Of a DNA stretch of 64,000 nucleotides, positions 17,617 through 23,674 are shown one piece after another. The notes beneath the pieces were generated by a model that saw only the letters and a list, made by a program, of their open reading frames with translations, was not told where the DNA came from and made no database searches. Position 1 is the stretch's first letter. The number at the start of each line of letters is the position of its first letter. The translations under genes and the position numbers were made by a program. The stretch lies in the NCBI GenBank assembly GCA_947303085.1, contig CAMYXP010000004.1, forward strand, positions 160,823 through 224,822, in the 5' to 3' direction. Source of the DNA: an uncultured Bacteroidales bacterium. GTDB taxonomy: Bacteria; Bacteroidota; Bacteroidia; Bacteroidales; F082.

Positions 17617-19380
17617 TTAATCTTTCAAAAATTTCATTGTCACCTCACCAATTTTGATGAAATAAATGCCTTCGGTTAATGATGAAATATCAATTTTTTG
17701 GTTTTCTGATGTGATTTTGCCAGTTATTATTGTCTGTCCCGTCAGGTTTGTGATACTGTATTCGCCTGTAGAGACGTCACAGTGTGGTGTTTCATGAGAC
17801 GCGATGAATCGCATCTGTACAAAGGATATATTGATGATAATGTAATCAGATGCGGGATTCGGATAAACCGAAAATCCGTTTTCTGCAATCACATTTTCCT
17901 TTACAGCGCTGTGCGGTTCCACGGCGTTGACGGCGGCGAGGGCATCGACGCGGCCTACACCGGTGATGTTGCTTTTGTTTGGAGTGAGTTTCAACGATGT
18001 CTCCTCCAAAATCCTGCAGATATCAGCTGGCATTAGGTTTGGATTTTTCTGCAACATCAGCGCTACAATACCCGACACGCATGGAGTGGCCTGCGAGGTG
18101 CCATCCATATTGGTGTAACCGTTAATATTCTGATAATCAAGTGATTTGATAGCTACGCCTGGAGCGCAAACATCCGGTCTTATCAGTCCGATACCAGGCT
18201 CGTAAGCATAATCACCAAACTCGGTATCTTGCCAAGTCACAGGACCTCGCGAGGTGAACGATGCCGCAGCGTCGTTGCCATCGACAGCGCCCACCGCTAT
18301 CACGCAGCTCAGTTCGCCTGGGTTTACAAGCTGGTCGGGGTCGAGATATGGCGGAGGACAGCTGGCTGGCACGCGCACATTGTCGGGAATAGGATAAGCC
18401 ATCAAAAGAATGTCGAGACCTTCATTGCCGGCGCATACCGCAGCCACTATGCCAGCATCATTTACTGCCACACAAGTGCTCCGCAACACAATCTTGTCGG
18501 TGACTGATGCACCTGCCATTCCCAGCGACATGCTTATCATATCGCAGCCATGTTCAACGGCCCATTCCATGCCTCCCGCAATGTTGACCGCTCCTCCGAA
18601 TCCATCTACGGCGATGCTTTTCACGCACATCAATGTGGCATCGGGAGCCACACCTGTTTGCGAGCCTGAAGTGCCGTCACCACAAACGATTCCAGCGACA
18701 TGAGTGCCATGACCTATGTCGTCCATCGGGTCGTTATCTCCATTCACGATATCGTAGCCATGATGCGGAAACTCGTCGCCACCATCCCACAAATGGTCGG
18801 CCACATCGGCATGTTCATAGTTGACACCTGAATCAACTACAGCAACGATGACACCGGCACCTGTATATCCCTGCGCCCAAACCTGGTCAGCATTGACCTG
18901 CAACACGTTGTGGGTGATTTCGCGGGATGTCGTGGAGACGCGATGAATCGCGTCTGTACATTCGGGAATCAATTGTTGTTTCTTGTTCAAACCGATAATC
19001 TCGATATCATCACGATTGGCGATTTCCATAATCACGGCCTTCGTTGCCGAAAAATACAACGCATTTGCAAAATGCAATGATGAAACATTATTGATTTTTG
19101 CAGTATTTTCAAGGTAATCGACAAGGTTTTTCTGTGATTTTTCGGCGAACGTTTTCAGTTCTTTCGCCACATAATCCCTGCGCTCAGCACGTGTAGGAAA
19201 CGTATTGGCTTTCTGATTGAGAGGGGTTCTGTCGTAGCGGTCCTTCATCACCACAACGACCTCAATTTCATCATCATCCGCACGACGATTTATCTCATCA
19301 AGCAGTTGATTGTCAATGTTTTGAGCGTTTATAAGAGATGCACAACAAATCAGGATTAAGGTCAAAAGATATTTTTTCAT
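17617..19380 (-). CDS. T9SS-exported subtilisin-like (S8) serine protease
   Basis: 587 residues. Signal peptide MKKYLLTLILICCASLINAQ; an N-terminal inhibitor-like prodomain (about 25-140); an S8 catalytic domain with Asp183 (VVDSGVNYEHADV), His224 (GHGTHVAGIVCG) and Ser429 (MDGTSQATPCVSG); and a C-terminal T9SS type A sorting domain beginning YPNPASDY and ending in MKFLKD. The mature protease should be released or anchored on the cell surface. Two 28-bp palindromes are embedded in the gene, one encoding CTDAIHRVS at the prodomain/catalytic junction and one lengthening the sorting domain by about 18 residues. ATG 19386 two codons upstream is an alternative start. Confidence 0.92.
   Translation of the reverse strand: MKKYLLTLILICCASLINAQNIDNQLLDEINRRADDDEIEVVVVMKDRYDRTPLNQKANTFPTRAERRDYVAKELKTFAEKSQKNLVDYLENTAKINNVSSLHFANALYFSATKAVIMEIANRDDIEIIGLNKKQQLIPECTDAIHRVSTTSREITHNVLQVNADQVWAQGYTGAGVIVAVVDSGVNYEHADVADHLWDGGDEFPHHGYDIVNGDNDPMDDIGHGTHVAGIVCGDGTSGSQTGVAPDATLMCVKSIAVDGFGGAVNIAGGMEWAVEHGCDMISMSLGMAGASVTDKIVLRSTCVAVNDAGIVAAVCAGNEGLDILLMAYPIPDNVRVPASCPPPYLDPDQLVNPGELSCVIAVGAVDGNDAAASFTSRGPVTWQDTEFGDYAYEPGIGLIRPDVCAPGVAIKSLDYQNINGYTNMDGTSQATPCVSGIVALMLQKNPNLMPADICRILEETSLKLTPNKSNITGVGRVDALAAVNAVEPHSAVKENVIAENGFSVYPNPASDYIIINISFVQMRFIASHETPHCDVSTGEYSITNLTGQTIITGKITSENQKIDISSLTEGIYFIKIGEVTMKFLKD
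17793..17820. repeat. 28-bp palindromic element inside the S8 protease (sorting domain)
   Basis: Core GCGATGAATCGC with right arm ATCTGTAC and a decayed left arm CATGAGAC. A further left-arm half, GTAGAGAC, lies at 17768-17775, so the stretch 17768-17820 looks like two overlapping elements. Read on the minus strand it encodes VQMRFIASHETPHCDVST. Confidence 0.75.
18932..18959. repeat. 28-bp palindromic element inside the S8 protease (after prodomain)
   Basis: Left arm GTGGAGAC, core GCGATGAATCGC, right arm GTCTGTAC. The core is the same 12 bases as in the copy at 17793-17820, but the reading frame is shifted: here it encodes CTDAIHRVS. Confidence 0.85.
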
Positions 19381-19409
19381 AATCATCGTTTTATGTAATT
19401 ATTTGTTTG

Positions 19410-19417
19410 CAAAGATA
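19410..19417 (-). promoter_or_regulatory. -7 promoter box for the S8 protease
   Basis: CAAAGATA on the plus strand reads TATCTTTG on the minus strand, 29 bases upstream of the ATG, next to hairpin repeat copy 2. Confidence 0.7.
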
Positions 19418-19420
19418 ATG

Positions 19421-19504
19421 GTTTTTTCCGAATATGCAAAAATCAGACTGGATATGCTCCGCATACCACAAGGCCTGATTTTTTGCATATTCTACAAAAA
19501 CCGG
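19421..19504. repeat. 84-bp hairpin repeat, copy 2
   Basis: Nearly identical to 17529-17612 (three mismatches in 84), same orientation, so the S8 protease is flanked by direct repeats. It lies just past the stop of a leftover T9SS tail, as copy 1 lies just past the intact T9SS tail of the protease. Confidence 0.85.
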
Positions 19505-19508
19505 TATG

Positions 19509-19559
19509 TTATCTTTTTAAGAATTTTGTGGTTAAGCCGTTGCTGCTGATGAAATAAAT
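19509..19559 (-). pseudogene. Remnant of a T9SS sorting-domain C-terminus
   Basis: The minus strand reads IYFISSNGLTTKFLKR and then a stop, out of frame with the transporter that ends at the same place. Compare the S8 protease ending, IYFIKIGEVTMKFLKD. Sixteen residues of a type A sorting tail are thus left without a gene in front of them, followed by the same hairpin that follows the intact protease. A T9SS cargo gene was probably deleted between here and the transporter. Confidence 0.7.
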
Positions 19560-20746
19560 TACATCGCTAGCAAAACCAATAACTGTGCCGTGAAAATTCT
19601 CAAGAACATCGTCAGCGGATAGACGGTGGCGTAGCCTGTGTTTGGCAATTTGCAGCCTTCGGGAGCGATGTTGTTGGCAAAAGCCAATGTCGGAGGGTCG
19701 GTGTGTGAGCCACCGATGAATCCCATGAGGGTGTAGTAGTTCATCTTCAGCACCAAGCGGCCGAATGTCGCCACAATCAATGGTGGAACGATTGTGATGA
19801 TTACGCCGTAAACCACCCAGAGGTAATGTATCTTCACTGTTTCGACGAACACGCCACCTGCACCGAGTCCGACGCCAGCGAGGAACAACGCAATACCTAC
19901 TTCACGCAACATCCAGATACCATGGCTGTCGGTGAATTCGGTGGTGAACCAGCCTTTCTTCACGCCTAACCAACTTCCGATGATGGCCATTACCAAAGGA
20001 CCCCCCGCCAGTCCTAATTTCACAGGGGCGTCCATGCCCACAGGAATCGGGATTGAACCTAACACGATACCCAACGCGATGATGACAAAGATCGGGATGA
20101 GATTCACCTTGTGGCGTTGCGATGTAGGCGTAGCTTGCTTATCGGTTTTGGCTTCAAGTGTGTTTTCGGTGGAAGGTTCATTTTTCAAATCTATTCTGCA
20201 AATCGGGCGCAGAAGTATGCATGTCATAATCATACCGACAACAGCCAATGGATACGCAACAGCGTAGCCTGCAGCCAGTCTATTCGCCGCATCAGGGTCA
20301 CCAGCATCGGTAACAGCCTGTTGGGCAGCCGATAGTCCCGGAGTGTTGGTGATGGCGCCGGTGTAAACGCCCGCCATATCTGTCAAGCTCTCGTTGGCTA
20401 CCTTAGCTATGATATATGTTATCAAAACGCCTAATGCCACGTTGGTCAACGCCATGAGGTTCATTGCCAATCCACCTTTTTTAAAGGAATTGAAGAATGT
20501 CGGACCTACCTGCAATCCAACAGCAGTGACGAATAAAATCAATCCGAATTCCTTGATAATGTGGAGCATCTGTGCGTTGAGCGTCACGCCTAAAGCGCTG
20601 ATGATGATGCCCACAAAAAGCACCCATGTTATTCCCAATGAGATGTTGGCAATTTTTACCTTACCAAGCAAAAGTCCAAGAAAAATGGAGATTGCAAGGT
20701 ATAAAATGCATGGTCCGACGCCGGAACCTGTGAAAAGATTATACAT
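19559..20746 (-). CDS. AspT/YidE-family membrane transporter (short form without TrkA-C domains)
   Basis: 395 residues with about ten membrane spans in two repeats. Each repeat carries the family 'G-T-P' loop: VYTGAITNTPGLSAAQQAV in the first half and FIGGSHTDPPTLAFANN in the second. The central cytoplasmic loop (about 185-210, charged) lacks the two TrkA-C domains present in YidE and AspT. It probably moves a carboxylate or amino acid across the inner membrane; substrate not predictable. The C-terminus (YPLTMFLRIFTAQLLVLLAM) is typical of the family, so the gene itself looks complete although it abuts a T9SS tail remnant. Confidence 0.85.
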   Translation of the reverse strand: MYNLFTGSGVGPCILYLAISIFLGLLLGKVKIANISLGITWVLFVGIIISALGVTLNAQMLHIIKEFGLILFVTAVGLQVGPTFFNSFKKGGLAMNLMALTNVALGVLITYIIAKVANESLTDMAGVYTGAITNTPGLSAAQQAVTDAGDPDAANRLAAGYAVAYPLAVVGMIMTCILLRPICRIDLKNEPSTENTLEAKTDKQATPTSQRHKVNLIPIFVIIALGIVLGSIPIPVGMDAPVKLGLAGGPLVMAIIGSWLGVKKGWFTTEFTDSHGIWMLREVGIALFLAGVGLGAGGVFVETVKIHYLWVVYGVIITIVPPLIVATFGRLVLKMNYYTLMGFIGGSHTDPPTLAFANNIAPEGCKLPNTGYATVYPLTMFLRIFTAQLLVLLAM

Positions 20747-20764
20747 TTTTCTAATTTAAATTGA

Positions 20765-20790
20765 AAATGCCCCACCGAAGCAGGGCATTT
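20765..20790. terminator. Hairpin between argF and the transporter gene
   Basis: Perfect 8-base arms AAATGCCC / GGGCATTT with a 10-base loop, just past the argF stop. Neither side has a strong T run, so it may be a weak terminator or an mRNA-end stabiliser. Confidence 0.5.
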
Positions 20791-20811
20791 CCTGACATAT
20801 TTATTTAAAAA

Positions 20812-21813
20812 TTAGTCACCAAGTGTTGCAACCATCACAGCTTTGATGGTGTGCATACGGTTCTCAGCTTCGTCGAACACGATGCTGTTCTTGCCTTCGA
20901 ACACCTCTTCTGTGACTTCGATGCCGTCCAAGCCGAACTGTTTGTTAACATCGCGGCCGACCTGTGTCTCGAGGTTGTGGTATGCTGGGAGGCAGTGCAT
21001 GAACTTGCAGTTCTTGTTGCCGGTCATGTCCATCATCTTCTGGTTGACCTGATATGGACGGAGGAGGTCGATACGCTGTTTCCAGACCTCAGCCGGTTCG
21101 CCCATTGATACCCACACGTCGGTGTAGAGGAAATCGCAGCCTTTAACGCCTTTCGCGACATCGTCGGTCACTGTAACCTTTGCGCCTGTCTCTTTAGCGA
21201 TCTTCTTGCAGGTGTCGATGAGTTCTTTTGAAGGCTGAAGAGCCTTTGGAGCCACGATACGGACGTCCATACCCATCTTTGCGCCACCGACCATCAAGCT
21301 GTTACCCATGTTGAAACGGGCATCGCCGATGTAAGCGTAAGTAACCTGGTTGAGAGGTTTGTCGACATGTTCCTGCATAGTGAGGAAGTCGGCAAGGATC
21401 TGTGTCGGGTGGAACTCGTTGGTAAGACCATTCCATACCGGAACACCAGCATATTGTGCGAGCTCTTCCACTGTCTTCTGGGCGAAGCCGCGGTATTCGA
21501 TACCGTCGTACATACGTCCGAGAACGCGTGCTGTGTCTTTCATTGACTCCTTAACACCAATCTGTGAACCTGTTGGGCCGAGGTAAGTGACGTGAGCGCC
21601 CTGATCGTAAGCTGCTGTTTCGAAAGCGCAGCGTGTACGTGTCGAAGTCTTTTCGAAAATGAGGGCGATGTTCTTGCCTTTCAAGCGTGGCTGCTCTGTA
21701 CCGGTGTATTTGGCGTGCTTGAGGTCAGCTGCCAATGTGAGGAAGAACTTAATCTCTTCTGGAGTGAAGTCTAAAAGCTTCAAGAAGCTTCTGTTTCTGA
21801 GGTTGAATGCCAT
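20812..21813 (-). CDS. argF: Ornithine carbamoyltransferase
   Basis: 333 residues. Makes citrulline from ornithine and carbamoyl phosphate. The carbamoyl-phosphate loop [16 protein letters not shown] (about 52-67), the second loop EYRGF, ornithine-side residues in [11 protein letters not shown], and the catalytic HCLPAYH are present, as in classical OTCases. This differs from the acetylornithine or succinylornithine transcarbamylases reported in some Bacteroidota. No arginine-pathway neighbours are visible, so an arginine-deiminase (catabolic, ArcB) role cannot be excluded. Confidence 0.93.
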   Translation of the reverse strand: MAFNLRNRSFLKLLDFTPEEIKFFLTLAADLKHAKYTGTEQPRLKGKNIALIFEKTSTRTRCAFETAAYDQGAHVTYLGPTGSQIGVKESMKDTARVLGRMYDGIEYRGFAQKTVEELAQYAGVPVWNGLTNEFHPTQILADFLTMQEHVDKPLNQVTYAYIGDARFNMGNSLMVGGAKMGMDVRIVAPKALQPSKELIDTCKKIAKETGAKVTVTDDVAKGVKGCDFLYTDVWVSMGEPAEVWKQRIDLLRPYQVNQKMMDMTGNKNCKFMHCLPAYHNLETQVGRDVNKQFGLDGIEVTEEVFEGKNSIVFDEAENRMHTIKAVMVATLGD

Positions 21814-21852
21814 AGTATTTTACTTTTTTTAATGTTGTTTTCAAATTTTTTG

Positions 21853-21860
21853 CAAAATTA
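21853..21860 (-). promoter_or_regulatory. -7 promoter box for argF
   Basis: CAAAATTA on the plus strand gives TAATTTTG on the minus strand, 39 bases upstream of the argF ATG. Confidence 0.65.
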
Positions 21861-21910
21861 GTAATTTTTTTAATGATAATAGGTGTTGAAAAATATTTTT
21901 AAGAAAAATG

Positions 21911-21940
21911 TTGCACGTATTAAAATATGTAGTATTTTTG
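21911..21940 (+). promoter_or_regulatory. Promoter for tRNA-Lys
   Basis: TTG at 21911-21913 and TATTTTTG at 21933-21940 with 19 bases between them. The tRNA starts 17 bases later. Confidence 0.7.
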
Positions 21941-21957
21941 CAGCCTGAAAAAGAGAT

Positions 21958-22030
21958 GCATCCTTAGCTCAGTTGGTAGAGCAATTGACTCTTAATCAAT
22001 GGGTCCAGGGTTCGAATCCCTGAGGATGTA
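21958..22030 (+). tRNA. tRNA-Lys (CTT)
   Basis: All four arms fold: acceptor GCATCCT/AGGATGT (with one G-T pair), D arm GCTC/GAGC, anticodon stem ATTGA/TCAAT around CTCTTAA (anticodon CTT), and T arm CAGGG/CCCTG with TTCGAAT. CCA is not encoded. A 28-bp palindromic element begins 6 bases after the 3' end. Confidence 0.95.
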
Positions 22031-22036
22031 CGAAAT

Positions 22037-22064
22037 GTAGAGACGTGCAATGGCGCGTCTCTAC
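22037..22064. repeat. 28-bp palindromic element behind tRNA-Lys
   Basis: Arms GTAGAGAC and GTCTCTAC pair perfectly around the core GTGCAATGGCGC. It may serve as the tRNA terminator. An ATG in its core opens a frame into the next gene, but is not a credible start. Confidence 0.85.
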
Positions 22065-22085
22065 GCATTTAAAATCAAAATGATT

Positions 22086-22349
22086 ATGGAAAAAAGAACA
22101 GGCACAGTCATTATTGGAATCGAAAACCGTGAAGCGGCACCATCAGTAAACGCTATCATTTCGAAGCATTCCGATATCATAATCGGGCGTCTCGGATTGC
22201 CACGTACCGAAGGTATGAGTCTCATCAACCTTGTTGTTGAAGGCACCACCGACGAGATAGGCTCGCTCACCGGACAACTCGGCAAACTCGACGGCATCGA
22301 AGTAAAATCGGCAGTATTAAAACGGGATTCCGCGCTGCGTTCGGAATGA
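22086..22349 (+). CDS. TM1266-like iron-only-hydrogenase-system regulator
   Basis: 87 residues with an ACT-like beta-alpha-beta fold. MEKRTGTVIIGIENREA and SKHSDIIIGRLGLP match the small TM1266 family, often encoded near [FeFe]-hydrogenase maturation genes; no such genes are nearby here. ATG 22080 two codons upstream is equally possible. The last residues, RDSALRSE, are encoded by a repeat (22326-22350); related proteins would be expected to end near VKSAVLK, so the tail looks acquired. Confidence 0.75.
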   Translation: MEKRTGTVIIGIENREAAPSVNAIISKHSDIIIGRLGLPRTEGMSLINLVVEGTTDEIGSLTGQLGKLDGIEVKSAVLKRDSALRSE

Positions 22350-22405
22350 CAACCAAAACATAAAAAGAACCGTTGTCATTCCGAGTGCGAAGCACGAGGA
22401 AACTC
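22326..22405. repeat. Inverted pair of 'CATTCCGAGCG'-type repeats
   Basis: TTCGGAATGACAAC (about 22340-22353) and GTTGTCATTCCGA (22372-22384) face each other across an 18-base AT-rich loop; each belongs to a longer unit rich in GCGAAGC-type words. Together they form a long hairpin overlapping the end of the TM1266-like gene, and can act as its terminator. Confidence 0.65.
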
Positions 22406-22431
22406 ATTATTAAAACTATAAACTAAAAAAT

Positions 22432-23121
22432 ATGAAACTATTCAAATCACTAATCAACTTATTGTTTCCGCGTGTTTGCGCCGCCTGCGGCAATCTCCTT
22501 CTCGAAGGCGAGGACACCGTTTGTACCACTTGCCGTTTTCTTTTGCCTAAAACAGGCTATGAAAATTTCCCCGACAACCCTCTGGCGCAGATGTTTTACG
22601 GTCAGATGCCGTTCAACGCAGTGATGGCCGAATTTTTTTTTAGCAAAACCGGCAAAGTACAACATTTGGTGCATGGTCTGAAATATCATCACTGTCGTGA
22701 AAACGGTATCTTTTTAGGGCAGGAAATCGGGAAAAGTCTGCTTAAAGCGGCTGATTATCAAGGAATTGACTATATTATTCCAATTCCGCTGCATCCAAAG
22801 AAAGAAAAGATCCGTGGTTACAACCAAAGCCACGTCATCGCCGAAGGAATAAGCCAGATAATGAATATTCCAATCGCCGAAAATTGCTTGGTAAGAAGTG
22901 TCTTCACCGACACTCAAACGAGAAAAACTCGTGATGAGCGTTATGAGAACGTGAAAGATATTTTTGCACTTAAAAACCCAGAAAAACTTAAAGGAAAACA
23001 CGTGCTTTTGGTCGACGACGTGCTCACCACCGGCGCCACCTTGATGTCGGCTGGCAAAGCTCTGACACAGGTCGAAGGAATAAAAATCAGCGTCGCGACA
23101 GTTGCTTGTGCAGGTAACTGA
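22432..23121 (+). CDS. ComF family phosphoribosyltransferase-like protein
   Basis: 229 residues. An N-terminal zinc-knuckle-like pair, CAACGN and CTTC (about 18-38), precedes a type I phosphoribosyltransferase fold whose PRPP loop is VLLVDDVLTTGATLMSAG (about 190-207). ComF proteins assist uptake of single-stranded DNA in naturally competent bacteria; in Bacteroidota the role is unproven. No other competence genes are near. The rlmH promoter starts within 10 bases of its stop. Confidence 0.88.
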   Translation: MKLFKSLINLLFPRVCAACGNLLLEGEDTVCTTCRFLLPKTGYENFPDNPLAQMFYGQMPFNAVMAEFFFSKTGKVQHLVHGLKYHHCRENGIFLGQEIGKSLLKAADYQGIDYIIPIPLHPKKEKIRGYNQSHVIAEGISQIMNIPIAENCLVRSVFTDTQTRKTRDERYENVKDIFALKNPEKLKGKHVLLVDDVLTTGATLMSAGKALTQVEGIKISVATVACAGN

Positions 23122-23129
23122 TTTTTTAC

Positions 23130-23137
23130 TATCTTTG
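23130..23137 (+). promoter_or_regulatory. -7 promoter box abutting the rlmH start
   Basis: TATCTTTG, followed by only 4 bases before the GTG start at 23142. As with DUF3109, the transcript should be leaderless or nearly so. Confidence 0.6.
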
Positions 23138-23141
23138 CGAC

Positions 23142-23615
23142 GTGAAAATAGTGTTGCTCGTGATAGGAAAGACCGACGAGGCGTATCTCGAGACTGGTAT
23201 CTCTAAGTATATCAGTCGGTTAGAGCATTACGCTCAGTTCGAGATGAAGGTGATTCCCGACATTAAGAACCGCAAGACTTTGTCGGAGGCGCAGCAGAAA
23301 AAACTAGAGGGAGAGCTGCTTCTAGCTCAGTTTATGGCAGGCGATGAAATAATTCTTTTGGATGAAAACGGAAAGACTTTCTCGTCGCGTGGCTTCTCGC
23401 AATGGTTTGAACGTCAGATGAATACGGGATGCAAACGTCTGGTTTTCGTCATTGGCGGTCCTTACGGCTTCTCGCAGGAGGTCTACGACAAAGCCAACGC
23501 GAAAATCAGCTTGTCGGAGATGACATTCTCGCATCAGATGGTGCGACTCGTCTTCACGGAGCAACTCTATCGGGCATTCACGATTTTAAAAGGAGAATCT
23601 TATCATCATGATTAA
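23142..23615 (+). CDS. rlmH: 23S rRNA (pseudouridine1915-N3)-methyltransferase
   Basis: 157 residues starting with GTG. SPOUT-class methyltransferase with the trefoil-knot segments LVFVIGGPYGFSQEV and LSLSEMTFSHQMVRLVFTEQLYRAF-like C-terminus, ending in the invariant YHHD (catalytic and SAM-pocket residues). Methylates pseudouridine 1915 in helix 69 of 23S rRNA. Length is normal. The GTG start is set by the family N-terminus (VKIVLLVIGKT) and by the promoter immediately before it. Confidence 0.96.
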   Translation: MKIVLLVIGKTDEAYLETGISKYISRLEHYAQFEMKVIPDIKNRKTLSEAQQKKLEGELLLAQFMAGDEIILLDENGKTFSSRGFSQWFERQMNTGCKRLVFVIGGPYGFSQEVYDKANAKISLSEMTFSHQMVRLVFTEQLYRAFTILKGESYHHD

Positions 23616-23670
23616 GAGTTTAGAGTTTAGAGTAGTTTTTAAGTTGAAAGTTTAATAGTTTAAAAGTTTA
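23614..23670. repeat. Heptamer-like intergenic repeat, inverted relative to 4828-4886
   Basis: GAGTTTAGAGTTTAGAGTAG, then TTTTTAAGTTGAAAGTTTAATAG, between rlmH and the S46 peptidase. Almost the exact reverse complement of the block before DUF3109. Confidence 0.7.
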
Positions 23671-23674
23671 TTAT

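Noticed and set aside
22050..22085. Upstream ATG for the TM1266-like gene at 22050
   Set aside because: It lies in the core of a 28-bp palindrome and would add MARLYAFKIKMI, which does not match the family start.
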